This document shows positions 16,679 through 24,894 of a DNA stretch of 64,000 nt, piece after piece (position 1 is the first letter of the stretch; every line of letters starts with the position of its first letter). A program made the translations under genes and the position numbers. Source of the stretch: DASUSH01 sp963785155 (GTDB lineage: Bacteria; Actinomycetota; Thermoleophilia; Solirubrobacterales; 70-9); NCBI GenBank assembly GCA_963785155.1, contig CAWAUB010000014.1, positions 186,001-250,000 of the forward strand, in the 5' to 3' direction. The notes beneath the pieces are model-generated. The model saw only the letters and a program-made list of their open reading frames with translations. It made no database searches and was not told where the DNA came from.

Positions 16679-18229
16679 CAGGAAACCATAAGGGGTCAGA
16701 CCCCTTATTGGTTCGTCACGCGCGAGGGTGATCCCGATCGCGAGCAGGGTCCAGGTGATCGGGTCGGTGAAGAAGGCCGCGTAGAAGAGGCTGTGGACGA
16801 CCATCGCGACCAGGGCGGCGAGCAGGGCCGCCCGCGCGATGGCGAGCGCCGCGCCGTCGGGGAGGGCTCTCCCTCCCCCTCGCAGGCCTGGGGCAAAGGG
16901 ACGGATGCCCGCGGCGAGCGCCGCGATGGCGATCGCGATCACGGCGACGTAGACGATCAGGCCGATCGCGCCCTGCTCGGCCGCGACCGTCACCGGCTCG
17001 GTGTGCGAGACCGCCTCAGCGGCCTCCTGCCGGGTGCGGAACTCACGGGTGTACTCGCTCTCGAACGACCCGGTCCCGTAGCCGGCGATGGGCTGCTCGG
17101 CCGCCAGCTCGACGCCGCCGCGGATCAATTCGGCCCGTCCGGAGGTCTCGTTGTTGAGCGACTTCTCGGAATCGAGGTCGATCCCGCCGCCACCGATGAT
17201 GACGGCGCCCATCGCAACCACAACGACAAGGCATGCCACACCGGTCCAGAGCGCGGTCCAGCGCAGGGCCGCGAGCACAGCCAAGGCTGCGAGCAGGGCG
17301 ACCAGGCTGGACTGGGAGAAGGTGACCGCCAGCCCGGCGAGCAGGCCGAAGGCCACGACGGCGAAGATCGCCGACCGCCCCGGGCGGCGCTCCCAAAGCA
17401 TCGCCGCTGCCACCAAGACGATCGCGATAGCGAGGTAGCGGCCGAGGATGTTCGGGTCCCAGAAGAGCGAGTTGACCCTGAAGTACGCGTGCAGCTCGTT
17501 CGCCTCGCGCAGGGTGGGGTTCCAGATCAGTTCGCGCAGCCCGTACTCCGCGAACCCGACCAGGGCGAACAGGGCCGCCTCGGCGATCACGATCGTGAAG
17601 ACGAGGCGCAGAAGCCTCGCGTTCCACTCCACCCGAACAAGCAGTGCCGCGAGCACCGCGAACGGGACGAGGAAGAACCCGATCTTCTCCAGCGCGTTCG
17701 AGAAATCGTCCGAGTAGAGGCCCTGCGCTGCGTAGAGGACCACGTAACCGGCGAGCGCCCATGGCAGATAGCGGACGGCCCGTGACCCTGAGGTGCCCAC
17801 CGGCTCGCTTTCCTGAGGTTCACCACCCGCCGCGAACGCGCCCCAGAGCTCGGACAGCACCCCGGCGGCGATCACGACGTAGAGAGGCAGCAGCAGGTTG
17901 GCGCTGTCGCCGCCGGCCTCGACCGGGATCCTGAAGGGCAGCGCAGCGACCGCGAGCAGCGGCAGCGCCTCCGGGCGGCGGCGGAACAGCGCCGCAAGAG
18001 CGACGAGCACGACGGCACCGGCGAGCCCGGCGGCGGCGAGGAACGCGGTGCTCTCACGGAGGTCCCGGAAGCGGCCGTCATCCCAGTTGTCACCGACCAC
18101 GAGGACGAGCGCAAGGACGAGCGCGGCGGCCATCGCACCCGCCCGGAGCCGTCGATCCCCCGCGAGGAGCGCCGCGGCACCGGCGAGCGCCGCTGCAACG
18201 GCCCCCAGCCAGACGACGGCGTCAGCCAT
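15155..18229 (-). CDS. O-antigen ligase-like protein fused in frame to Wzx-like flippase
   Basis: A continuous 1024-codon frame containing two usually separate membrane proteins. Residues 1-about 510 are a polytopic O-antigen ligase/polymerase (Wzy/WaaL-like) with a long loop holding ELIRGGVELAAEQPIAGYGTGSFESEY and the HSLFYAAFFTDPITWTLLAIGITLARD helix. Residues about 518-1024 are a polysaccharide flippase starting MFDYLRRLARTGAAYTASSVLSK, with about 12-14 helices. The junction encodes EPIRGLTPYGF, which is entirely a palindromic repeat (16684-16713). I infer that the repeat's insertion joined or bridged the two genes; both proteins may still be made if the internal ATG 16678 is used. A second palindrome (16859-16878) sits in a ligase loop. 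Confidence 0.72.
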   Translation of the reverse strand: MADAVVWLGAVAAALAGAAALLAGDRRLRAGAMAAALVLALVLVVGDNWDDGRFRDLRESTAFLAAAGLAGAVVLVALAALFRRRPEALPLLAVAALPFRIPVEAGGDSANLLLPLYVVIAAGVLSELWGAFAAGGEPQESEPVGTSGSRAVRYLPWALAGYVVLYAAQGLYSDDFSNALEKIGFFLVPFAVLAALLVRVEWNARLLRLVFTIVIAEAALFALVGFAEYGLRELIWNPTLREANELHAYFRVNSLFWDPNILGRYLAIAIVLVAAAMLWERRPGRSAIFAVVAFGLLAGLAVTFSQSSLVALLAALAVLAALRWTALWTGVACLVVVVAMGAVIIGGGGIDLDSEKSLNNETSGRAELIRGGVELAAEQPIAGYGTGSFESEYTREFRTRQEAAEAVSHTEPVTVAAEQGAIGLIVYVAVIAIAIAALAAGIRPFAPGLRGGGRALPDGAALAIARAALLAALVAMVVHSLFYAAFFTDPITWTLLAIGITLARDEPIRGLTPYGFLMFDYLRRLARTGAAYTASSVLSKLIAVALLPLYTRYLTPADYGAAEVMVVAVIAASIVIRLGVIEALMRFYYVADEDREQVVKTGFASLFWTTTVAALIALPFAEPISRALLDSSQPDLVRIAIGGLWIFTLYEYLVALFRLDERAKAYLVFTMANVLLAIPLTVWLVVFQEEGAKGLLLGTYGAGLPFLLYLIFEQRHRLSLIVDVAMLRRMFRFGLPTMPAELSLYSLQFIDRIILVRLAGLAEAGLYALAIRFAQGVTVLTRGFQLAWPPLAYSVQDDTEAKRVYALIVTWFLAVCTFTVIGFWLLARWIVRILAAPEFFESYEAIGLLATGVTMYALYLVLVVILGRTGRTEFNLPATAIATVANIGLNLALIPPYGIVGAGLALVGSYVIVLGLMYWFTQRLFPVPYEWGRLALIVGVAAALVVGGELLLPTEGIVGLISRTAVWFAFPLILHLTGFLSDPERARLRQLREQGLKQLAEGGPQREPGLEAVEAERRDEDARP
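16684..16713. repeat. Palindromic GGGGTCTGACCCC element at the ligase/flippase junction
   Basis: Perfect 10-bp arms ATAAGGGGTC around a single base, extended on both sides by AACC/GGTT with one bulged base. In RNA it would form a stem of about 14 pairs with a small loop. It is read in frame as part of the ligase-flippase fusion. The same GGGGTCTGACCCC core occurs in pheA at 41986. Confidence 0.75.
16859..16878. repeat. 8-bp palindrome inside the ligase coding region
   Basis: GGGGAGGG-CTCT-CCCTCCCC, a perfect hairpin, followed 12-28 bases later by GGGGCAAAGGGACGG, which resembles the tail of the GGGGTC-type repeats. It encodes a Gly/Arg/Pro-rich loop. Confidence 0.45.
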
Positions 18230-18626
18230 CGCGCTCGCCGAGCAGTTCGATCTCCTCGGGGAGGATGACCTCGCGCCCGAGCGAGTCGAGCGTCACCCGC
18301 ACCTCGTAGACACCCTCCGGCGCTCCGGCCCCGTCCCAGCGGAACCGGTGGATCTCGAAGTCGCCCAGCGGCTCGCCGTCGACGAGCACGGCCACGACCT
18401 CACCGTCCTCGTCGATCACCTCGACGGTCCCGATCTCCTCGTCCTCGGTGAGGCGGAAGCGGATCTGCGCCTCCCGCCCGGCCGCCGGACGGAACTCGTT
18501 CGAGAGCTCGATCTCGTCGACGACCAGCCGCGAGCGGACGCTCTGGGAGACCACGAGGACCGCCAGCGTCACGACCACGAGCGCGGCGAAGGCAAGCGGC
18601 GCGACGAACCGGCCCCTGGAACTCAT
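18222..18626 (-). CDS. Small membrane-anchored Ig-like protein
   Basis: 134 residues: an N-terminal helix (about 7-27, FVAPLAFAALVVVTLAVLVVS) and an extracytoplasmic beta-sandwich-like domain (VDEIELSNEFRPAAGREAQIRFRLTEDE... HRFRWDGAGAPEGVYEVRVTL) resembling FlgD/Ig-type folds. Its stop overlaps the start of the ligase by 8 bases, so it probably belongs to the polysaccharide operon. The ATG at 18626 is the terminal triplet of a 55-bp structured repeat (18624-18678), which therefore forms its whole visible leader. The role is unknown; an accessory factor for polymer export or ligation is a guess from position. Confidence 0.6.
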   Translation of the reverse strand: MSSRGRFVAPLAFAALVVVTLAVLVVSQSVRSRLVVDEIELSNEFRPAAGREAQIRFRLTEDEEIGTVEVIDEDGEVVAVLVDGEPLGDFEIHRFRWDGAGAPEGVYEVRVTLDSLGREVILPEEIELLGERDG

Positions 18627-18678
18627 CTCATGCAGATGAGATCAAGGCGAACCGGACGCGAAGCGGAGGATTCGCCGT
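18624..18678 (-). repeat. 55-bp structured repeat, copy 1, ending in a start codon
   Basis: 53 of 55 bases match the copy at 36648-36702. In the sense of the downstream gene it holds a long hairpin (outer stem GGCGAA/TTCGCC, inner CC/GG and CGC-GAA-GCG) then ATCTCAT-CTGC-ATGAGAT, whose final arm abuts the ATG at 18626. The two differences between copies fall on paired positions of the outer stem (18647 G with 18675 C here; C with G in copy 2), a compensatory change indicating that the structure is kept. Confidence 0.85.
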
Positions 18679-18684
18679 ATTCAT

Positions 18685-19629
18685 CTATTGCGCGCGGTCC
18701 TCTCCGGCGACCACGGCGACCGGCGCGTCATCGACGAGGGCGCGGGTATCGGGGTCCATCGGCTCGGTGCGGACGGCGCCGAGGGCCTTGGCCACCGCCT
18801 GCCCCTCGTCCTCTGAGCCCGGCTCATAGAGAACCGTGGTGACCTCGAACGGGGTCTCGGAGTTGGTGACGGGACCGAGCAGGAAGCCGTTCGCCTCGAC
18901 GTCGTCGCCGACTCGCGCGGCGAGATCGGGGACCGCGGTTCCGTTCAGGACGGCCACCTCGACCTCGGAGGGAACCACCGCGGAGGGCCGTTCCTTGCGT
19001 GGCTCCTCGGTCGTCTCGCCGCCGGTTTGGAGGACGACGAAGACGACGGCGATTCCCAGAATCAGGACGGCCCCGACGATCGCCGCCAGCCTGCCCTCGC
19101 TGGGGACCTTCAGGACGCGGCGGATGCCGGTGGGTGGCGTCGCCACCGCGGTCCGCTCGGCCGTGAGCCGCTGCGTGGCGGGGCGGTCGAGCGCGATCCG
19201 CTCGGCCGGGGTGAGCGGGCGGGGCGGCGTGGTCCCGGCGGGCGGCGTGAGCGGCCTCGGAGGGGGCGGGGTGGTGCTCGCCGGCGTCGGCTCAGGCGCG
19301 GGTGTCGGCGGCCCGAGGCCCGGCACGGGTCGTGGCTCGTCGGGACCGGCGGGCGGCGCAGCGGGCGCAGGGGGCACAGCGGGTGCAGGTGGCCGCGCCG
19401 GCTCGGGCGGGGCTTCCGGCGCCTGCTCGGCGGCCTCCGCCTCCTCCTCGGCCACCCGCGCGGCCTCGGCGGCCTCGCGCTCGGCAACGCTCACGTCGGG
19501 CGTGAGCAGCATCCAGATCCGCAGGCGGCGGATGTCTCGCGCCTGCGAGAAGTAGAGGGGTACGACGAGGGCGAGGCCGAGGAAGGCGACGACGCCGACG
19601 TAGGCACCGATGTCGGTCGCGATGCTCAT
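18685..19629 (-). CDS. LytR C-terminal-domain membrane protein (Pro-rich)
   Basis: 314 residues. A first helix at about residues 9-27 (YVGVVAFLGLALVVPLYF) is followed by a long Pro/Ala-rich cytoplasmic or linker region (APPEPARPPAPAVPPAP..., residues about 70-150), a second helix (LAAIVGAVLILGIAVVFVVL, about 183-203) and a C-terminal LytR_C domain (VEVAVLNGTAVPDLAARV ... PVAVVAGED). LytR_C domains occur at the end of LytR-CpsA-Psr ligases, which attach glycopolymers to peptidoglycan; here the catalytic LCP domain is absent. A paralogue follows upstream (11 bases apart). The role is probably regulatory or structural in glycopolymer attachment. Confidence 0.75.
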   Translation of the reverse strand: MSIATDIGAYVGVVAFLGLALVVPLYFSQARDIRRLRIWMLLTPDVSVAEREAAEAARVAEEEAEAAEQAPEAPPEPARPPAPAVPPAPAAPPAGPDEPRPVPGLGPPTPAPEPTPASTTPPPPRPLTPPAGTTPPRPLTPAERIALDRPATQRLTAERTAVATPPTGIRRVLKVPSEGRLAAIVGAVLILGIAVVFVVLQTGGETTEEPRKERPSAVVPSEVEVAVLNGTAVPDLAARVGDDVEANGFLLGPVTNSETPFEVTTVLYEPGSEDEGQAVAKALGAVRTEPMDPDTRALVDDAPVAVVAGEDRAQ

Positions 19630-19640
19630 CGCTCAGCCGA

Positions 19641-20453
19641 TCAGGGCACCGTCGCCGCCGGGTCGGCGGTGGTCTCGGCGGGCGGCGCGGCCGCCTCCGA
19701 CCCGCTCTGTTCCTGCGCGAGGTCCGCGCCCAGGACCACGGCGAGATCCGCCTTGCCGGCGAGGTCCTCGATCTCGGCGATCATCGGCTGGGTCGAAGTG
19801 CTTCCGAGCGTCCCGTCGAGATCGCCGGCAAGCAGGCGTGCGGCGGCCTTCATCCCCGGCCGGAACATGACGTTCGTCTCGACGAAGGATGCGTCGGTGT
19901 TCGCGACCTCGCCGACCTTGTAACCGGCGTCCTTCACATCCCTGGCGACCTCGTTCGCCAGGCCGGGGACCGCCGCGACTCCGTTGGCCGCGGTCCCGTT
20001 CAGAACGGCGACCTCGATCTCCTCCGGCGCGGGCGCGCTCTTGCCCTTGCCCTCCTTGCCCTCGTCCTCTCCGTAGAGGCCGAAGCCGCTGGTCAACACG
20101 ACGATGCCCGCGATCAGCGCGACGACGAGGACGCCGACGACGATCTTCAGGTCGATCGGGCTGCGCCGGTCGGCTGACCGGTATCCCCGTTTGACGGTCG
20201 CCCAGATCCGCGCCGTTCGATCGTGGATCCCAGCGCCGAGCTTGATGAAGGGCCGTGCGAGGCGGCTGTGCTCCGGCTCCGGGATCTCCTCCCCGCGCGT
20301 CTCGACCGCCGCAACGGCGCGTTCGGGGGCTAGCCCGGCCCATTTGCGCAGCCGGCGCAGGTCGCGAGCCTGCTGAATCACGAGCAGGACGAGGATGGCG
20401 AGGCCGAGGAAGGCCGCGATGCCGAGGAACGCGCCGAGCTTCTCGAGGTCCAT
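19641..20453 (-). CDS. LytR C-terminal-domain membrane protein
   Basis: 270 residues with the same plan as its neighbour: first helix (FLGIAAFLGLAILVLLVI, about 8-25), a short cytoplasmic part (QQARDLRRLRKWAGLAPE), second helix (KIVVGVLVVALIAGIVVLTSGFG, about 103-125), then a LytR_C domain (IEVAVLNGTAANGVAAVPGLA ... DLAVVLGADLAQ). It lacks the Pro-rich stretch and any LCP catalytic domain. QQARDLRRLRKW matches SQARDIRRLRIW of the second copy, showing the two arose by duplication. It lies between the NDP-sugar dehydratase and the other copy, in one operon. Confidence 0.78.
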   Translation of the reverse strand: MDLEKLGAFLGIAAFLGLAILVLLVIQQARDLRRLRKWAGLAPERAVAAVETRGEEIPEPEHSRLARPFIKLGAGIHDRTARIWATVKRGYRSADRRSPIDLKIVVGVLVVALIAGIVVLTSGFGLYGEDEGKEGKGKSAPAPEEIEVAVLNGTAANGVAAVPGLANEVARDVKDAGYKVGEVANTDASFVETNVMFRPGMKAAARLLAGDLDGTLGSTSTQPMIAEIEDLAGKADLAVVLGADLAQEQSGSEAAAPPAETTADPAATVP

Positions 20454-20483
20454 CAGCGCAGGAGCTTAGGAGTTGAGCCGGTC

Positions 20484-22385
20484 TCAGCCGTGCTCGACGT
20501 CGACTTCGGCGCCGCGCTCCATCGCCTCCGGGTGCGCGATCAGCTCGACCACCCGCTCGGCAAGCCCCGCCTCGTCCCCGCCCATCACGAGGCGCTCGAG
20601 CCCTTCGACAGTGCGCTCGACCCACGCCGGGTCGAGTGGCTCGTCGCGAACCGCGCGGACGATCCTGTCCGCCGAGGTCTCCTCCGAGCGCTCCCCCGCG
20701 TTGAGCAACTCCTCCGAGAGCTTCTCCCCGGGCCGCGGCCCAGTGAACTCGATCGCGATCTCCTCCTCGGGCTCATAGCCGGCGAGCCGGATCATGTTCT
20801 TGGCCAGGTCGAGGATGTGGACCGGCTCACCCATCTCGAGCACGAAGACCTCGCCGATCCCCGCCCCGAGGTCGCCGGCGCGGATCACGAGCTGGACCGC
20901 CTCCGGGATCGTCATGAAGTAGCGGGTCATCTCGGGGTGCGTGACCGTAACCGGGCCGCCGCGCTCGATCTGGCTGCGGAAGATCGGGATCACGCTGCCC
21001 GAGGAGGCGAGCACGTTGCCGAAGCGGACGGTGAGGAACCGGGTGCGCGGGTGCTTGTGGCCCGCCGCCTCGACGATCCATTCGGCCATCGCCTTCGAGG
21101 CGCCCATCACGGTGCGCGGGTTGACGGCCTTGTCGGTCGAGACCAAGACGAAGCGCCCGACACCGGAGACGGCCGCGGTCTCCGCCGTGACGCGGGTGGC
21201 GATCGCGTTGTTGCGGACCGCCTCGAGCGGGTTTCCCTCCATCAGGCCGACGTGCTTGTAGGCGGCGGCATGGAAGACGACGTCGGGCTTGAATCGCTGC
21301 ATCACCTCGAGCATCCGGTCGGCCTCCTTGCAGTCGGCGAGGACCGACTCGACCTTGGTGAAGTGCCACTCGCCCACCATCTCGCGGTCGATCTCGAAGA
21401 GGTTGTCCTCGGCGTGGTCGAGGAGGACGAGCAGCTTCGGATGGACGCGCGCGATCTGGCGCGAGAGCTCGGCGCCGATCGAGCCGCCGGCGCCGGTGAC
21501 GAGGACGATCTTGTCGGTCAGGTAGGCGCCGACGCGATCAAGCTCCATCACGACCGGCTCGCGCCCGAGGACGTCCTCGACCTGTACCTCGCGCAGCTGG
21601 CGGGTCAGCTGGACGCCGCCGCGCAGCAGCTCGAACACGGTCGGCAGGGTGCGGATCTGGACGTCGTGCTCGCGGCAGGCAGCGACGACCTTGCCGCGCA
21701 GGGCGCCGGGCGCCGATGGAATCGCGATCACGACCTCGGCCGGCTTCGTCTTCGCGATCACCTGCTCGATCTCGTCGGTGCGGCCGAGCACCTTGACGCC
21801 CTGCATCTGCATGCCGCGCTTGCGCGGGTCGTCGTCGATGAAGCCGATCGCGCGGCCGCCGAGCCCGGGGTTGAGCTGCAGCTCGCGGATCACCATCTGC
21901 CCGCCCCAGCCGGCGCCGACCACGAGCACACCGTGGTCGCGGCGCTTGCGGGCTTGGCGATCGGGCCGCTCCATGAAGAAGCGAACGGCTGCGCGGGCGC
22001 CCCCGGCGAGGGTGACCAGGAAGATGAAGTTGAAGACGACGACCGAGCGCGGCAGCTCATCCTCGAACGGCTTGGCGATGACGAAGACCGCGATCAGGAT
22101 CGCCGTCGCAACCGCCGTGGCGCGGATGACGACGCCGAAGTCACGCAGAGCGAAGTAGCGCCACCACTTGCGGTGCATGCCGAGGAACGTGAAGACGAGC
22201 GCCGTGCCGACCGCGACGAACGCGATCGAGCCCCAGAGGATGTCCTCGTAGCGGGGCGGGACGCCGTTCGGGAGATCGATGAAGCGCAGCTGGAAGGCGA
22301 GGAACCAGGCAAGCGCGGCGAGCCCGGTGTCGGCCAGAAGCTGAAGCAGGCGGTGCTTGTAGACGGGATCGTTAAGACGTCCCAT
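20484..22385 (-). CDS. Polytopic NDP-sugar 4,6-dehydratase/epimerase (PglF/CapD-type)
   Basis: 633 residues. Four N-terminal membrane helices (about 10-125) and a CoA/NAD-binding-like cytoplasmic domain with VLVVGAGWGGQMVIREL precede an SDR domain (about 285-600): VLVTGAGGSIGAELSRQI (NAD site), HAAAYKHVGLMEGNPLEAVRNN, FVLVSTDKAVNPRTVMGASK (catalytic region) and RFGNVLASSGSVIP. This is the FlaA1/PglF/CapD family making 4-keto-6-deoxy UDP-sugars for surface glycans. The usual SDR YxxxK is replaced by MxxxK (VMGASK), as in PglF-type enzymes. It is the first gene of the - strand glycan operon and would supply the sugar used by the neighbouring transferases. Confidence 0.92.
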   Translation of the reverse strand: MGRLNDPVYKHRLLQLLADTGLAALAWFLAFQLRFIDLPNGVPPRYEDILWGSIAFVAVGTALVFTFLGMHRKWWRYFALRDFGVVIRATAVATAILIAVFVIAKPFEDELPRSVVVFNFIFLVTLAGGARAAVRFFMERPDRQARKRRDHGVLVVGAGWGGQMVIRELQLNPGLGGRAIGFIDDDPRKRGMQMQGVKVLGRTDEIEQVIAKTKPAEVVIAIPSAPGALRGKVVAACREHDVQIRTLPTVFELLRGGVQLTRQLREVQVEDVLGREPVVMELDRVGAYLTDKIVLVTGAGGSIGAELSRQIARVHPKLLVLLDHAEDNLFEIDREMVGEWHFTKVESVLADCKEADRMLEVMQRFKPDVVFHAAAYKHVGLMEGNPLEAVRNNAIATRVTAETAAVSGVGRFVLVSTDKAVNPRTVMGASKAMAEWIVEAAGHKHPRTRFLTVRFGNVLASSGSVIPIFRSQIERGGPVTVTHPEMTRYFMTIPEAVQLVIRAGDLGAGIGEVFVLEMGEPVHILDLAKNMIRLAGYEPEEEIAIEFTGPRPGEKLSEELLNAGERSEETSADRIVRAVRDEPLDPAWVERTVEGLERLVMGGDEAGLAERVVELIAHPEAMERGAEVDVEHG

Positions 22386-22443
22386 GAGGAGCGGGTAATT
22401 CTAAAGCCCGTTCGCGCGACCACCGCCTAACCTCCTGCGGCGC

Positions 22444-23097
22444 ATGACTGACTTCATCGTCGATCCGATCGTCGAGTGGGCGACGGACTTCATCGAGGCG
22501 ACGGGCTACGTCGGGGTCTTCATCCTGATGCTGCTCGAGAGCGCCTGCATCCCCGTGCCCAGCGAGGCGATCATGCTGTTCGCCGGGTTCAACGTCTCCG
22601 AGGGCGATCTGACCCTGTTCGGGATCGTCACCGCGGGCGTGCTGGGCAACGTCGTCGGCTCATGGATCGCCTGGGCCGCCGGCTACTTCGGGCGTATGGA
22701 GCTGCTCGAAAAGAACCGGCTGATCCACATCAACCAAAAGCATCTCGACTGGGCCGATCGCTGGTTCCAGAAGTACGGCGACGCAACCGTCTTCTTCACC
22801 CGGATGCTTCCGATCATCCGGACCTTCATCTCACTGCCTGCGGGGATCGCCCGGATGCCGTTCTGGCGCTTCACCCTCCTCACCCTCGCCGGATGCATCC
22901 CGTGGGTGCTCATGCTCGGCATCGTCGGCCGGGAGGTCGGCGACCGCTGGGAGGAGTGGCGCGACTACCTGCACTACGGGGACTACGTCGTCTTCGCCGC
23001 GATCATCGGCGGGATCATCTGGCTGATCATCAGGCGCCGCCGGAACCGCGGCGAGCCGGACGCCACCGAGCCTTCGCCCGAGCAATCGAGCGCGTAG
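22444..23097 (+). CDS. DedA family membrane protein
   Basis: A 217-residue DedA/SNARE-associated protein of the inner membrane, a family including undecaprenyl-phosphate and phospholipid scramblase/flippases. Signatures are LESACIPVPSEAIMLFAGF (acidic/Pro re-entrant motif, about residues 35-53), GNVVGSWIAWAAGYFGR and FFTRMLPIIRTFISLPAGIARMPFWRF (the conserved Arg pair). It is followed directly by uppP, which fits carrier-lipid recycling for the adjacent polysaccharide operon. Confidence 0.9.
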   Translation: MTDFIVDPIVEWATDFIEATGYVGVFILMLLESACIPVPSEAIMLFAGFNVSEGDLTLFGIVTAGVLGNVVGSWIAWAAGYFGRMELLEKNRLIHINQKHLDWADRWFQKYGDATVFFTRMLPIIRTFISLPAGIARMPFWRFTLLTLAGCIPWVLMLGIVGREVGDRWEEWRDYLHYGDYVVFAAIIGGIIWLIIRRRRNRGEPDATEPSPEQSSA

Positions 23098-23099
23098 GG

Positions 23100-23894
23100 G
23101 CTCTCACGCCCGCGCGCGCGGTTGCCCTGGGCATCGTCCAGGGGCCGACGGAGCTCCTGCCGGTCTCGAGCTCGGCACACCTGGCGCTCCTCCCCTGGTT
23201 CTGCGGCTGGGATTGGGACGAGCTGGACCCGGAGCTCCGCAAGGCGTTCGACGTCGCGCTCCACATGGGCGCGGCCGTGGCCCTGGTGATCGGGCAGCGC
23301 GACGTGATCGCGGGCGAGGTGGCCGCGTTCGATCGTCGCCGGGCGGCGGTGCTGGCCCTCTCCTTCCTGCCGGCCCTCGCCGCCGGCGTGCTGCTCGAGC
23401 GGCCGATCGAGCGGCGGCTCGGCGGACCCGGTGCGACGGCGGCCGGTCTCGTCGCCGGCTCGATCGCGATGGTCCTGGCCGACACCGCACCGCAGCTGCG
23501 CGGGCACGGTGACGCGAGAGCGCTCGACGGCCTCGCGCTGGGGGTCGGCCAGGCGGCGGCGCTGGCCCCGGGCGTCTCGCGCAACGGCGCAACGCTGACG
23601 GCCGCCAGGACGCGGCGCTTCTCCCGGCGCCACGCGAACTTCCTGTCGCGCACCGTGGCCCTGCCGGTGATCGTCGCGGCCGCCCTGGGCAAGGGCGCCC
23701 GGCTCGTGAGCCGCGGCGGGGTGCCCGCCGGCGCACGTAAGGCGGTCGTCGCGGGGGTCGCGGCCTCCTTCGCCTCCACGCTCGCCTCGCAGGGCCTGAT
23801 CCGCCTGGTCGAGCGCGACGGCGGCGCCCTTTGGCCCTACGCCGCCTACCGGATCGCCCTCGCCGCCGCGGTTCGGGCGAGAATGAGGAACGAG
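23100..23894 (+). CDS. uppP: Undecaprenyl-diphosphatase
   Basis: UppP/BacA removes a phosphate from undecaprenyl diphosphate. Clear motifs are GIVQGPTELLPVSSSAHLALLP (family E-x3-E-like and PVSSSxH) and PGVSRNGATLTAARTRRFSRRHA, with about eight helices and the terminal ALWPYAAYRIALAA. Two oddities: there is no ATG, GTG or TTG in frame before GIVQG (only CTG 23127 or an ATC/CTC upstream), and there is no stop before purM, whose GTG lies in the same frame. A single extra base near the end would expose TGA at 23884. So either indels disturb both ends or the two genes form a fused frame. The active-site residues look intact. Confidence 0.82.
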
Positions 23895-24894
23895 GTGAGC
23901 CAGGAGGCATACGAACAAGCCGGGGTGAGCCAGTCGGGCGCGGACGACGCCGTCGCCGCGCTCGTCGCGGGCCTTCGGCGCGGCGGCGCCGGCAGCTCGC
24001 GCGCGGTCGATCTTCCAGGCCACTACGCGAGCGTGATCCGGCTGGACGAGCGGACCGGGATCGCGATCACCACCGACGGCGTCGGCACCAAGCTCCTCGT
24101 CGCGGAGCAGCTCGGGCGCTGGGACACGGTCGGTATCGACTGCGTCGCAATGAACGTCAACGACCTGATCTGCCTCGGCGCGGAGCCGCTGGCGATGGTC
24201 GACTACCTCGCGGTGCCGAGCGCCGACCCCGAGGTGTGCGCCGCGATCGGCGAGGGCCTCGGCCGCGGTGCGGAGCTGGCCGGGATCGAGATCCCCGGCG
24301 GTGAGCTGGCGCAGCTCGGGCGAGATGGTGGCCGGCCCCGACCTATCCGGCGCGGCCGTGGGCACGGTCGCCCTCGATGCGATCGTCGACGGGGCGCGGG
24401 TCGAGGCCGGGGACCCGGTCATCGGCCTGCCCTCGAACGGCCTCCACTCCAATGGGTTCACGCTCGCGCGCCGGGCGCTCGCGGAGCTCTCGCTCGATGA
24501 CGATCGCCTCGGCAGGCCGCTCGGCGAGATCCTGCTCGAGCCGACCGAGATCTACGTCAAGCCCGTGCTCGAGCTCCTCGGCTCAGCCGTCGACGTCCGC
24601 GGGCTCGCCCACATCACCGGCGACGGGCTGAACAACCTGAACCGGTTGCGCGCGGAGGTCGGCTGGCAGATCGACGACCCGCTTCCCGTCCCCCCGGTGT
24701 TCGAGCTGATCGCGGAGCTGGGCGGCGTCGGCGCCGACGAGATGTACGAGGTCTTCAACATGGGCTGCGGCTTCTGCTGCGTGGTCGCGGCGGCCGACGA
24801 GGCGGCCGCACTGGACCTGCTGCGGGCGCATTACCCGGACGCGAAGACGATCGGCCGTGCGACGGCCGACGCGGGCCAGGTCGTCCGAGCCTAG
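23895..24894 (+). CDS. purM: Phosphoribosylformylglycinamidine cyclo-ligase, frameshifted
   Basis: PurM (AIR synthetase) of de novo purine synthesis, about 333 residues. GTG 23895, preceded by GAGG six bases upstream, starts VSQEAYEQAGVSQSGADDAV, matching the family N-terminus. Motifs are ITTDGVGTKLLVAEQLGRWDTVGIDCVAMNVND, then GGELAQ, GLPSNGLHSNGFTLARR, AHITGDGLNNLNRL and EVFNMGCGFCCVV. The frame shifts +1 near 24321 (gctcgggc/gagatgg): GELAQLG continues as EMVAGPDLSG in the next frame. Removing one base restores the family reading, and since purM is normally essential in prototrophs a sequence error is likely. It overlaps the 3' end of the convergent lipoprotein gene. Confidence 0.85.

Noticed and set aside
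15305..17785. 826-codon frame antisense to the ligase-flippase
   Set aside because: Low-complexity Arg/Asp/Glu composition and no family motif; a shadow of the membrane-protein gene.
20490..22430. 646-codon frame antisense to the NDP-sugar dehydratase
   Set aside because: No recognisable domains; the complementary frame is a clear PglF/CapD protein.
24321..24321. Programmed frameshift site in purM of the prfB type
   Set aside because: There is no in-frame stop at the slip point and no upstream stimulatory Shine-Dalgarno spacing; a plain one-base insertion explains it.
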